DNA of 64,000 bases, taken from NCBI RefSeq assembly GCF_025420585.1, contig NZ_JAOEGB010000001.1:496001-560000 (forward strand), written 5' to 3'. Position 1 is the first letter of the stretch, and every line of letters starts with the position of its first letter. Position numbers and translations under genes: made by a program. This DNA is from Planotetraspora sp. A-T 1434 (GTDB lineage: Bacteria; Actinomycetota; Actinomycetes; Streptosporangiales; Streptosporangiaceae). The notes under the pieces were generated by a model, which saw only the letters and a program-made list of their open reading frames with translations, had not been told where the DNA came from and searched no databases. Shown piece by piece: positions 56,437 to 64,000 of the stretch.

Positions 56437-56464
56437 ATGACAAATTTAACCATTCGGCTATACC
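56437..56464 (+). promoter_or_regulatory. Promoter before the GPP34 gene
   Basis: ATGACA (56437-56442) and TATACC (56459-56464) are separated by 16 bases in an AT-rich patch. The GTG follows 10 bases later. Confidence 0.5.
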
Positions 56465-56474
56465 ATCGCCGTTC

Positions 56475-57107
56475 GTGACTGAAGCTGATCTTTCAGGCTC
56501 AAGGCTGGCCAACGATCTGTTCTTCGTCATCCATGACGACATAACGGGTCGAATGCGACTGCATCCACGACTCACCGGGCTCGGGCTGGCCGCCGCCGTC
56601 CTGGGCGAGTTGATGCTGGCCGGGCGGGTCTCGCTGGACCTCATGGCCGGTGAGGTGCGGCTGGCCGTCCTGGACGGCACGCCCACTGGCGACGAGGTCA
56701 CGCGGAACGCTCTCGACCACATCGTCGCCGAGCCCTCGCATCGTTTCCGGACCTGGCTGCGGTTCCTCGCCCGTACGGCACACGCCGACGTGGCCGCCCG
56801 GATGACCGCCGCCGGGCTGCTGCATCACGCGAGGCGCCTGCGGTCCAGACAGGTGCCAGCCGACCCGAACGCGGCGGCGTGGCCGATCGGGCGCCTCAAC
56901 CTGGCGATCCAACGCCGTCAGCCGCTCGGCCCACAGGACGGCGTCCTGCTCGGCCTGGTCGTCGCCACCGGCGGTGGCCGGCTCGTCCTCTGGGACCGGA
57001 ACCCGCGATACCTCTCCGACTCGACCGCCGCTCTTCCGGCGCCGCTCCAAGAACTGATCACCCAGACCGAGGCCGCTGTCGGCGACTCCGTCATCACCCG
57101 TAGATAA
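56475..57107 (+). CDS. GPP34 (GOLPH3-like) family protein
   Basis: A 210-residue protein of the GPP34 family, bacterial relatives of the eukaryotic Golgi phosphoprotein GOLPH3, which binds PI4P membranes and holds glycosyltransferases in place. The N-terminal LANDLFFVIHDDITGRMRLHPR and LGLAAAVLGELMLAGRVSL are diagnostic. Basic residues (RRLRSRQ, IQRRQP) could contact membrane phosphates. Bacterial function is largely unknown. It has its own promoter and lies between two paralogous glycosyltransferases, which makes a role in glycan assembly worth testing. Confidence 0.85.
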   Translation: MTEADLSGSRLANDLFFVIHDDITGRMRLHPRLTGLGLAAAVLGELMLAGRVSLDLMAGEVRLAVLDGTPTGDEVTRNALDHIVAEPSHRFRTWLRFLARTAHADVAARMTAAGLLHHARRLRSRQVPADPNAAAWPIGRLNLAIQRRQPLGPQDGVLLGLVVATGGGRLVLWDRNPRYLSDSTAALPAPLQELITQTEAAVGDSVITRR

Positions 57108-57172
57108 CCGAACTCCCTCACTTTCAAGGTGATCACGATCCGCGGCGCGTCGTTCTCGGCGGCCGAGGCCGT

Positions 57173-57245
57173 CGGCGAGGTCATCGGCGAGGTCCTCGGC
57201 GAGGTCATCGGCGAGGTCATCGCGAGGTCATCGCGAGGTCATCGG
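57173..57245. repeat. 12-bp tandem repeat between convergent genes
   Basis: GGCGAGGTCATC-type units, four of 12 bp followed by 11-bp variants (CGCGAGGTCAT). It is noncoding, just beyond the glycosyltransferase's stop at 57261. GTGATCACGATCCGC at 57129 shares GTGATCACGATC-GC with 52440. Confidence 0.8.
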
Positions 57246-57260
57246 CACCCTGCGCAGGTC

Positions 57261-58814
57261 TTAGGAGGAGCGGCGGAACCTTCCGAGGCGGTCGCGGAGG
57301 GGGGTGAGCCGCTTACCCCTCTGACGAGGCTGCGCGGCGCGGGCCTTCGCCGGCTCACGGGGCTGGTTCTGCCGGGGCTGGTTCTGCTCACGGGGCTGGT
57401 TCTGCTCACGGGGCGGGTTCTGCTCACGGACGGGCCAGAAGGAGGCCGCGGCACTGTGCCGTACGCCGTGGGTCTCCTCGATCACCTCGTCGAGGGGCTC
57501 TCCGGGAGCGGCGACCAGGAGGGCGCGGGCGACGGCCTCGGTCCGTTCGAGGCGGGCGGCGTGGCCGTCGGCGAAGACGACCTTCAGAACGCCCAGCCGT
57601 TCGCCGGTCACCCGCTCGATCATGCCCTCCAGCGACGCCGGTTCGAGCCGCACGTCGATCGGTCCGACGTAGCGGAACGGAGCAGGCGCGGCCGTGGGCG
57701 CCACCTCGTCCGCGAGACGGACGCGGCGGTCATGGCGGTAGCCCTCGCGGAGCATCCGCAGCTCGAACGCCGGGTCGGTGAGCACGGAATGGCGGCCGGC
57801 CGGCAGCTTCGACCAGGGCGCGACGAGGGTGACCGACACGTCCGGGAGCGTTCCCGACAGAGCCGCGCGGACGGCCTCGTGCGTCTCGCGCTCGGTCGCG
57901 TCGCCGACGTCCAGCACCACCTCGACGTACGGCACGAGCCAGCCGCGGCCCGGGTCCTTGCGGAGATCGCGGCGGAGCGGGATGCGCTGCGCGAGGTAGG
58001 GCTGCACCGCGCGAACCGTCGCCGTCCGGTCCCGCCGCTGCGCGGGCAGCCCGAGATGTACGGCTTTCGCCGCCAGGTCCGGGACGAAGACGGCGCCCTG
58101 CTGGGCCAGCCGATAGGCGAACTCGGTGTCCTCTCCTCGGATCACGAGGGGGTCGATCCCGCCCGCGGCGTCGAAGAGGGACCGGTGGAGCGACACGGTC
58201 GGCCCGGTGCACACGTGGTAGGGGTTCTTGCTGCGGCGCAGCCCGTCGAGGCGGACGATCGTCTTCTCCGTCGAGCTGGGGATCGCCCGCGACATGTCCA
58301 CGACGTCGGCCACGGCGTCGTCGAGCACGGCCCGCCGCACATCCCCGGCCGTGACCGCGGGCTCCTCGACGAACTGCTTCGCCCCGATGGCGACCAGGTA
58401 GTCGGTCAGGTGATGCCACCGCATCAGCGTTTCCAGGTGGTCGCGGTGGATCACCATGTCGGCGTCGAGCCGCTGGATGACCGTGCCCCCGGACGCCTCC
58501 ACGCCGCTGTTGATCGCGTGGCCGGGACCCCAGCCACCGGGGGCGGCGCGGATCAGGCGGGTGTTCTCCGGCCGGATCTCGGGCAGGCGCAGGGGAGGAT
58601 CGCTGCCGTCGTCGACGACGATGACCTCGACGAGATCGGCCGGGTAGGTCTGCGCGGACAGGGCGGCAAGGGTGAGATCGAGCCGGTGCTGCCCGCCGTG
58701 GGCGGGTATGACCACGCTGACCGAGAGCTTCGGCGTCCATCGCCCCACAGCAGCGGGCTTGAGCGGGGAAAAGTCGTTGTGCCGGATCGCCGGTCGGGCC
58801 CTGCTGCCCGTCAC
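57261..58814 (-). CDS. GT2 glycosyltransferase with repetitive C-terminus
   Basis: A 517-residue paralogue of the protein at 54582. The family-2 domain (about 25-280) contains VSVVIPAHGGQHRLDLTL, VEVIVVDDGSDPPLRLPE, QRLDADMVI (DXD) and VIRGEDTEFAYRLAQQGAVF. The C-terminal 55 residues consist of REQNQP-type units encoded by 18-bp repeats (about 57362-57430), then a basic tail. GTG 58814 is preceded by GGAGGAG at 8 bases. It is convergent with the GPP34 gene and divergent from thrC. Acceptor unknown. Confidence 0.87.
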   Translation of the reverse strand: MTGSRARPAIRHNDFSPLKPAAVGRWTPKLSVSVVIPAHGGQHRLDLTLAALSAQTYPADLVEVIVVDDGSDPPLRLPEIRPENTRLIRAAPGGWGPGHAINSGVEASGGTVIQRLDADMVIHRDHLETLMRWHHLTDYLVAIGAKQFVEEPAVTAGDVRRAVLDDAVADVVDMSRAIPSSTEKTIVRLDGLRRSKNPYHVCTGPTVSLHRSLFDAAGGIDPLVIRGEDTEFAYRLAQQGAVFVPDLAAKAVHLGLPAQRRDRTATVRAVQPYLAQRIPLRRDLRKDPGRGWLVPYVEVVLDVGDATERETHEAVRAALSGTLPDVSVTLVAPWSKLPAGRHSVLTDPAFELRMLREGYRHDRRVRLADEVAPTAAPAPFRYVGPIDVRLEPASLEGMIERVTGERLGVLKVVFADGHAARLERTEAVARALLVAAPGEPLDEVIEETHGVRHSAAASFWPVREQNPPREQNQPREQNQPRQNQPREPAKARAAQPRQRGKRLTPLRDRLGRFRRSS

Positions 58815-59011
58815 AATGGCAACTCCTCCGTTGTTACACGTCCCGTCAAAATATCGAGCAACCCTAGCGAAACAGTCTGAGCGTTTCCTAAGGTGACGCT
58901 CAGCATGTCCATCAGGTGGACAGCGCTTCTCGCATTTCAGGCGGTTGGCCGTAGACTCGTTGGCCAATACCCCAGGTTGCACGCGTGAGCAAGCGCGTGG
59001 AGGGAGCAATC

Positions 59012-60070
59012 ATGTCCAGGGCATGGCGTGGCCTCATCGAGGAGTACCGTGACCGGCTTCCGGTGTCCGCGACGACGCCCGTGGTCACCCTGCTCGAGGG
59101 CGGCACGCCGCTGATCCCGGCGCGGCGGGTCTCCGAGCTCACCGGTTGCGAGGTCCACCTCAAAGTCGAGGGTCTGAACCCCACCGGCAGCTTCAAGGAC
59201 CGCGGCATGACCGTGGCGATCAGCAAGGCCGTGGAGCAGGGCGCCCAGGCGGTGATCTGCGCCTCCACCGGCAACACCAGCGCCTCGGCGGCGGCCTATG
59301 CCGTACGGGCGGGGCTGACCTGCGCCGTGCTGGTGCCGCGCGGGAAGATCGCGATGGGCAAGCTGGCCCAGGCGCTCGTTCACGGGGCCAGGCTGCTCCA
59401 GGTCGAGGGCTCGTTCGACGACTGCCTGGAGATGACGAGGAAGCTCGCGGAGAACTACCCGATCGCGCTGGTCAACTCGGTCAACCCGCATCGCCTCCAG
59501 GGCCAGAAGACCGCCGCGTTCGAGATCGTCGACACTCTCGGCGACGCGCCCGACGTCCACTGCATCCCCGTCGGCAACGCCGGCAACATCTCGGCCTACT
59601 GGATGGGCTACAAGGAATACGCCGAGGACGGCGTGGCCACGAAGAGGCCCCGAATGCTGGGATTCCAGGCCAGCGGCGCCGCGCCCCTCGTCGGGGGGGC
59701 TCCCGTCACCCACCCGCACACGATCGCAACCGCCATCAGGATCGGCAACCCGGCCTCCTGGAAGCTCGCGGTGGCGGCACGCGACGAGTCGGGCGGCGAC
59801 ATCCAGGCCGTCACCGACCGCCAGATCGCGGCCGCCTACAAGCTGCTCGCCCAGGAGGAGGGCGTCTTCGTCGAGCTCGCCTCGGCCGCGAGCGTGGCGG
59901 GGCTGCTGCAGGCGCACGAGCAGGGACTGCTCACGCCGGGGGAGCGGGTGGTCTGCACGGTCACCGGCAACGGCCTCAAGGACCCCGACTGGGCGATCTC
60001 GGGCGCTCCCGCTCCCGTGACGATCCCGATCGACGCCTACGCGGCCGCCTCCGCCCTGGAACTCGCCTGA
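59012..60070 (+). CDS. thrC: Threonine synthase
   Basis: PLP enzyme of 352 residues converting O-phosphohomoserine to threonine. The PLP Lys is Lys62 in [25 protein letters not shown] and [15 protein letters not shown] complete the cofactor site. The ATG at 59012 has GGAGGGA 5 bases upstream. thrB follows after repeat array G, and hom lies 6.8 kb upstream, separated by the glycan genes. Because it is cut off from hom it probably has its own promoter between 58815 and 59011. Confidence 0.96.
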   Translation: MSRAWRGLIEEYRDRLPVSATTPVVTLLEGGTPLIPARRVSELTGCEVHLKVEGLNPTGSFKDRGMTVAISKAVEQGAQAVICASTGNTSASAAAYAVRAGLTCAVLVPRGKIAMGKLAQALVHGARLLQVEGSFDDCLEMTRKLAENYPIALVNSVNPHRLQGQKTAAFEIVDTLGDAPDVHCIPVGNAGNISAYWMGYKEYAEDGVATKRPRMLGFQASGAAPLVGGAPVTHPHTIATAIRIGNPASWKLAVAARDESGGDIQAVTDRQIAAAYKLLAQEEGVFVELASAASVAGLLQAHEQGLLTPGERVVCTVTGNGLKDPDWAISGAPAPVTIPIDAYAAASALELA

Positions 60071-60108
60071 TCCTTGCCTCTCCTCTCCTCCTCCCCCACC
60101 TCTTGGTT

Positions 60109-60230
60109 GTGATCATGCACAGGTTCCCGGGCTGGGCCGCCGACGTGCCCAAACCCGGGTCGTGATCATGCACAGGGTCCCGGCAAGGCCAGTTGACCAG
60201 CCATAATCCCGTTCGTGATCATGTACGCGG
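60109..60230 (+). repeat. Phased repeat array G, three forward units
   Basis: Cores start at 60109, 60162 and 60215 (spacing 53). The units separate thrC from thrB, a pair usually only a few bases apart. Confidence 0.87.
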
Positions 60231-60275
60231 CTGGCCGCGCATGGTTTCAGTGACGCACGTGAGTTCAGGTGACCA

Positions 60276-61280
60276 ATGACGAGTAGTGCGAATGACGGGC
60301 GTGACGGCGTCGTCGTCCGTGTCCCGGCGACCAGCGCCAATCTCGGCCCCGGCTTCGACAGCCTCGGCCTCGCGCTCGATCTGTACGACGAGGTGGAGGC
60401 CACGCTGCCCGGCACCGAGGGCGTGAGCGTCGAGGTCGAAGGGCAAGGCGAAGGCGCCGGAGAGCTGGACCGCGGCGAGGGACACCTGATCGTGCGGACC
60501 ATGCGGACCACGTTCGACCGCATGGGCGTCCCACAGCCTCCCGGCATCCGGCTCCGCTGCGTCAACCGGATCCCGCACGCCCGCGGCCTCGGCTCGTCCT
60601 CCGCCGCGATCTGCGCGGGCATCCTCGCCGCCAGGGCCCTCGCCGGTACGGCCGGCGCTTCCGGCCACCCGTCGTACCACGGCTCGCGAAGCGGTTCGGC
60701 GGGGGCGGGAGCCGTACGGGACCTGTCGGACGCCGAGGTGTTCGCGCTGGCGACGGAGCTGGAGGGGCACCCGGACAACGTGGCGCCCTGCCTGGCCGGC
60801 GGGCTGACCATCGCCTGGACGGACCAGTCCGGAGCAGCGAGTATGGTGAAACTGACGCCACACGAGGACGTCCGGCCGGTCGTGATGATTCCGGGGTTCC
60901 GGTTGTCCACGGAGGAGGCGCGGGGGCTGCTGCCGAAGGACGTACCGCATTCGGACGCGGCGGCCAACGCGGGGCGGGCGGCGCTGCTCATCGCGGCGCT
61001 CACTCAGAGACCGGAATCCGGTCTCCTGCTCGCCGCCACCGAAGATCGGCTACACCAGGATTACCGTGCGCCCGCAATGCCGCGGACCGCGGATCTGGTA
61101 CGACGCCTCCGTGCCGCAGGGGTGCCTGCTGTGGTCTCTGGGGCCGGTCCGACCGTTCTCGTGTTTTCGACCCGGGATACCCAGGATTTGATCGCGCCAG
61201 AAGTGGGTAATGATTGGCACATCCAGCCAATGAACGTCGACCCGATTGGTGCGGGCGTTCGGTTTCCCGAGACACGCTGA
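60276..61280 (+). CDS. thrB: Homoserine kinase
   Basis: GHMP-family kinase of 334 residues phosphorylating homoserine with ATP. The N-terminal VRVPATSANLGPGFDSLGLAL, the ATP loop ARGLGSSSAA (about 102-111) and the C-terminal VSGAGPTVLVFS are characteristic. A stretch of about 30 Ser/Gly/His-rich residues (around 122-150) looks like a species-specific insert after the ATP loop. The ATG is preceded by AGGTGA. Repeat array G fills the gap from thrC. Confidence 0.95.
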   Translation: MTSSANDGRDGVVVRVPATSANLGPGFDSLGLALDLYDEVEATLPGTEGVSVEVEGQGEGAGELDRGEGHLIVRTMRTTFDRMGVPQPPGIRLRCVNRIPHARGLGSSSAAICAGILAARALAGTAGASGHPSYHGSRSGSAGAGAVRDLSDAEVFALATELEGHPDNVAPCLAGGLTIAWTDQSGAASMVKLTPHEDVRPVVMIPGFRLSTEEARGLLPKDVPHSDAAANAGRAALLIAALTQRPESGLLLAATEDRLHQDYRAPAMPRTADLVRRLRAAGVPAVVSGAGPTVLVFSTRDTQDLIAPEVGNDWHIQPMNVDPIGAGVRFPETR

Positions 61281-61693
61281 TGCCTCTTCGACCTTCAGGG
61301 AATAGCTGTGCGCGCTGGTGATGTTAAGGTGATAGCCGCACCAGGTGCCCCCGTGTTGGGTGCGTGCTTGTCATTCGCACATCGCTGCACTTCGCCTCGC
61401 GTCCTTCGACGCGAGCAGGGCGATTTCCCCGAAACCGTTTCCTCCAGTTGGCTCACCTCCGGGTGGCATGACGGGAGGCGGCGTTCTCGGAGACATGCGC
61501 GTTCGAACCACCAAGACATCTGGTCGGTGGCGGCAATCCGGGGGCTTACCCCCGGGCAACTACCGCTCGCGAGTCCCGAGGGTCATCGACACATGGAATT
61601 CGCGAAGCCCGACCCGGTCTGTCCCGCCGGGTCGCACCACCGGGACGCCTGGACGATCAAGCCCGGCGCCCGACCCCTGGGAAGGACCCTTAG
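61281..61693 (+). other. Long rho leader region
   Basis: About 410 bases without a full gene. It contains TAAGGT near 61327 as a possible -10 box, GC-rich hairpin-prone stretches such as GGGGGCTTACCCCC near 61542-61557, and a 34-codon frame (below) that ends inside the rho start codon. A long leader fits rho autoregulation but is not proof. Confidence 0.4.
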
Positions 61694-61697
61694 TTGA
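61593..61697 (+). CDS. Possible upstream ORF overlapping the rho start
   Basis: ATG 61593 opens 34 codons (MEFAKPDPVCPAGSHHRD...) ending at a TGA that overlaps the rho TTG as TTGA (61694-61697). The layout allows translational coupling. No ribosome-binding site is evident before the ATG, so it may simply be a chance frame. Confidence 0.3.
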   Translation: MEFAKPDPVCPAGSHHRDAWTIKPGARPLGRTLS

Positions 61698-63805
61698 GCG
61701 ACACCACCGAACTCCTCTCCGACGGCCAGGCCGCCGGCGACACTCCCCCTACCGCCCCGGCCCGACCGCGTCGTCGCTCCGGCACCGGCCTGGCCGGCAT
61801 GGTGCTCCCTGAGCTGCAGGCCATGGCCAGCGGTCTCGGCATCAGCGGGACCGGACGGATGCGCAAGAGCCAGCTCATCGCGGCCATCCAGGAGAAGCAG
61901 GGCGGACTGGGAGAGACCTCCGCCGAGCCGAAGGCGACCGTCGAGGCCCCCGCCGCCGCTGAGCGCCCCGCCCGTGGCCGCCGGGAACGTTCCCGCGCCG
62001 CCGCGCCCGCGAGCGAGCCCGCCGTCGTGGAGCCCGCCGCGGTGACCCGCGAGGAGCGCCCCGCGCTGGAGCGCGTGGACAGCGCCCCCGCCGGCGCCGC
62101 CGTGATCACCGGCGCTCCGGCCGAGACGACGACCGGCATCTCCGGCGCCGCGTCCGCGGTGTCCGGCACGGTCGTGGCCGACCCGCAGGCCGACACCGCC
62201 GCGGGCGAGGCCCGCGCCGACGGCCGCGGCGAGCGGACCGACCGCCGCGAGCGCCGCACCCGCGGTGGCGAGCGCGGCGAGCGCAGTGACCGTGGCGGCG
62301 ACCGCGCCGAGCGTGGCGACCGCCGTGAGCGCTCCGGCGACCGCGACGGCCGCGCCGACCAGCGCGCCGCCGACGCCGGTGACGGCCAGACCCGTGGCCG
62401 CGACCAGCAGAGCCGCGGTGACAACCGCGACAGCAGGAACGACAACCGTGGTGACGCCCGTGGCGACAACCGCGGTGACAACAGGGGTGACACCCGAGGC
62501 GACAGAGGTGACGCCCGAGGCGACAGAGGTGACGCCCGAGGCGACAGAGGTGACGCCCGAGGCGACCAGCAGGGTGACGACGCCCGCGGCCGCCGTGGCC
62601 GGTTCCGGGAGCGCAACCGCCGTGGCCGTGACCGCTTCGACGGCAACGAGCCCGTGATCAGCGAGGACGACGTCCTCATCCCGATCGCCGGCATCCTCGA
62701 CATCCTGGACAACTACGCCTTCGTGCGCACGAGCGGCTACCTGCCCGGCGCCAACGACGTGTACGTCTCGCTCGCGCAGATCCGCCGCAACGGCCTCCGC
62801 AAGGGCGACGTCATCACCGGCGCCGTCCGCCAGCCGCGCGACGGCGAGCGCCGCGAGAAGTTCAACGCGCTCGTCCGCCTCGACACGGTCAACGGCATGG
62901 AGCCGGACCAGGCCCGCCAGCGGCCTGACTTCAACAAGCTGACGCCGCTCTACCCGCAGGAGCGCCTGCGCCTGGAGACCGAGCCCAACGTCCTGACCAC
63001 CCGGATCATGGACCTGGTCTCGCCGATCGGCAAGGGCCAGCGCGGCCTCATCGTCTCGCCGCCGAAGGCCGGTAAGACGATGGTGCTCCAGGCGATCGCG
63101 AACGCGATCACGCACAACAACCCGGAGTGCCACCTGATGGTCGTCCTGGTGGACGAGCGTCCGGAAGAGGTCACCGACATGCAGCGCTCGGTGAAGGGCG
63201 AGGTCATCCACTCGACCTTCGACCGTCCCGCCGAGGACCACACCACGGTCGCCGAGCTCGCGATCGAGCGCGCCAAGCGCCTCGTCGAGCTGGGTCACGA
63301 CGTGGTCGTCCTGCTGGACTCGATCACCCGTCTGGGCCGGGCGTACAACCTCGCCGCTCCCGCCAGTGGTCGCATCCTCTCCGGTGGTGTCGATTCCACG
63401 GCGCTCTACCCGCCGAAGCGCTTCTTCGGCGCCGCCCGCAACATCGAGAACGGCGGCTCGCTGACGATCCTCGCCACGGCGCTGGTCGAGACCGGCTCCA
63501 AGATGGACGAGGTCATCTTCGAGGAGTTCAAGGGCACCGGCAACATGGAGCTCAAGCTCAACCGGTCCCTGGCCGACAAGCGGATCTTCCCCGCGGTGGA
63601 CGTCGACGCGTCCAGCACCCGCAAGGAGGAGATCCTCATGGCCAAGGAGGAGCTTGCCATCGTCTGGAAGCTGCGCCGGGTGCTTCACGCCCTCGACATG
63701 CAGCAGGCGCTGGAGCTCCTTCTGGAGAAGATGAAGGAGACCAAGTCCAACGCCGAGTTCCTGCTCCAGGTGCAGAAGACGACGGTCAGCAACGACCGCG
63801 ACTAG
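61694..63805 (+). CDS. rho: Transcription termination factor Rho
   Basis: Hexameric RNA helicase of 703 residues ending untranslated transcripts. An N-terminal SAP-like helix region ([28 protein letters not shown]) is followed by a long Arg/Gly/Asp-rich insert (about 173-315), typical of high-GC Gram-positive Rho. Then come the RNA-binding fold ([19 protein letters not shown]) and the ATPase core with Walker [10 protein letters not shown] (about 454-462) and Walker [18 protein letters not shown] 61694 has GGAAGGA 7 bases upstream. Three perfect 21-bp repeats (about 62498-62570) in the insert encode RGDRGDA units using the rare AGA codon. Confidence 0.97.
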   Translation: MSDTTELLSDGQAAGDTPPTAPARPRRRSGTGLAGMVLPELQAMASGLGISGTGRMRKSQLIAAIQEKQGGLGETSAEPKATVEAPAAAERPARGRRERSRAAAPASEPAVVEPAAVTREERPALERVDSAPAGAAVITGAPAETTTGISGAASAVSGTVVADPQADTAAGEARADGRGERTDRRERRTRGGERGERSDRGGDRAERGDRRERSGDRDGRADQRAADAGDGQTRGRDQQSRGDNRDSRNDNRGDARGDNRGDNRGDTRGDRGDARGDRGDARGDRGDARGDQQGDDARGRRGRFRERNRRGRDRFDGNEPVISEDDVLIPIAGILDILDNYAFVRTSGYLPGANDVYVSLAQIRRNGLRKGDVITGAVRQPRDGERREKFNALVRLDTVNGMEPDQARQRPDFNKLTPLYPQERLRLETEPNVLTTRIMDLVSPIGKGQRGLIVSPPKAGKTMVLQAIANAITHNNPECHLMVVLVDERPEEVTDMQRSVKGEVIHSTFDRPAEDHTTVAELAIERAKRLVELGHDVVVLLDSITRLGRAYNLAAPASGRILSGGVDSTALYPPKRFFGAARNIENGGSLTILATALVETGSKMDEVIFEEFKGTGNMELKLNRSLADKRIFPAVDVDASSTRKEEILMAKEELAIVWKLRRVLHALDMQQALELLLEKMKETKSNAEFLLQVQKTTVSNDRD

Positions 63806-63819
63806 TTCTCCGCGTTACC

Positions 63820-63851
63820 GACGCCCCGGGTGGCCCGCCACCCGGGGCGTC
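63820..63851 (+). terminator. Hairpin after rho
   Basis: A perfect 14-bp stem (GACGCCCCGGGTGG at 63820-63833, complement at 63838-63851) with loop CCCG, 15 bases after the rho stop. No U tract. Confidence 0.8.
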
Positions 63852-63883
63852 GTCGTGCTCGCGGCCTGATCGTCGCGGATCGT

Positions 63884-63919
63884 GGAAGAAAATCGGGGCC
63901 CTCACCCCGAAAATCTTCC
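63884..63919. promoter_or_regulatory. Inverted repeat between rho and the next gene
   Basis: GGAAG-AAAA-TCGGGG is mirrored by CCCCGA-AAAT-CTTCC, giving two paired segments around an internal mismatch. GAAAATC also occurs as a direct repeat on both sides. It lies 30 bases before the last start codon and could be an operator or part of a bidirectional terminator. Confidence 0.45.
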
Positions 63920-63949
63920 GCGATCACGAAGGGACGCCATACTGCCACG

Positions 63950-64000
63950 GTGAACCCTCGTCCCGAGCCTCCTGAGCTGCCTCACTTTGAGCTCCTGCTG
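63950..64000 (+). CDS. Start of an unidentified gene, 3' partial
   Basis: GTG 63950 opens a frame (MNPRPEPPELPHFELLL) that runs off the window. CATACT (63938-63943) ends 6 bases before it, the leaderless layout seen elsewhere in the window. Too short to identify. Confidence 0.4.
   Translation, partial: MNPRPEPPELPHFELLL

Noticed and set aside
52228-59011. The hom-thrC insert as a prophage or integrative element
   Set aside because: No integrase, att-type direct repeats, tRNA or phage structural genes are visible; only the gene order suggests insertion.

Overview
The window is high-GC DNA from a filamentous actinomycete. It carries the lysA-hom-thrC-thrB-rho neighbourhood known from Streptomyces, many secreted modular glycoside hydrolases, an AfsR/SARP-type regulator, GTG starts, and many TANNNT boxes placed 6-8 bases before start codons (leaderless transcripts). 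The combination of DUF574 methyltransferases, GPP34, DUF305 and the gene order fits the Streptosporangiales (Streptosporangium/Nonomuraea/Microbispora type). The genus cannot be fixed from sequence reading alone. I see no tRNA, rRNA, transposase, phage gene or CRISPR array.

Layout. 1-6.1 kb: three secreted polysaccharide enzymes, namely a PQQ-type sugar dehydrogenase (5' end cut by the window), a GH18 chitinase-like enzyme and a GH8 endoglucanase-like enzyme. The last two share a nearly identical CBM35-CBM35-FN3 cassette at DNA level. 6.7-13.9 kb: a DUF305 lipoprotein, a two-component system and a large SARP/AAA/TPR regulator. 13.9-15.0 kb: a 26-residue Cys-containing leader peptide before a TauD-type dioxygenase. 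15.2-21.3 kb: glgX, treY, treZ (glycogen trimming and trehalose from maltodextrin). 21.7-25.3 kb: GH76 mannanase with a DeoR-type regulator and its two palindromic operators, an anti-anti-sigma factor, and a DinB/DUF664 protein. 25.5-32.8 kb: assorted genes including a DUF574 methyltransferase, a MOSC protein, a helicase-associated protein, a His/Asp-tailed protein and ung.

33.0-37.9 kb: an alpha-glucoside/trehalose-type ABC importer with two solute-binding lipoproteins, two permeases (one carrying a large extracytoplasmic insert) and no ATPase. 38.1-41.9 kb: a PadR regulator followed by a MacB/FtsX-like ABC exporter. 42.0-43.8 kb: treS, a second trehalose route. 44.0-48.5 kb: a divergent pair, an asparagine-synthase-like protein and a coiled-coil glycosyltransferase. 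48.7-63.8 kb: the nrtL-like/lysA/hom and thrC/thrB/rho block. It is split between hom and thrC by about 6.8 kb carrying a polysaccharide deacetylase, three glycosyltransferases and a GPP34 (GOLPH3-like) protein. The start of one more gene lies at the right edge.

The most unusual element is a dispersed intergenic repeat. Its core is GTGATCATGCACRGGTTCCC (or the reverse complement). It occurs in seven short arrays plus one solitary copy, about 30 units in all. Successive cores within an array are 52 or 53 bp apart in every case but one, although the DNA between cores varies. That spacing equals five helical turns. One unit supplies the probable start codon of the ABC exporter permease, and another supplies the last residues of the SARP regulator. 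In-frame minisatellites are also common in the genes of this window.
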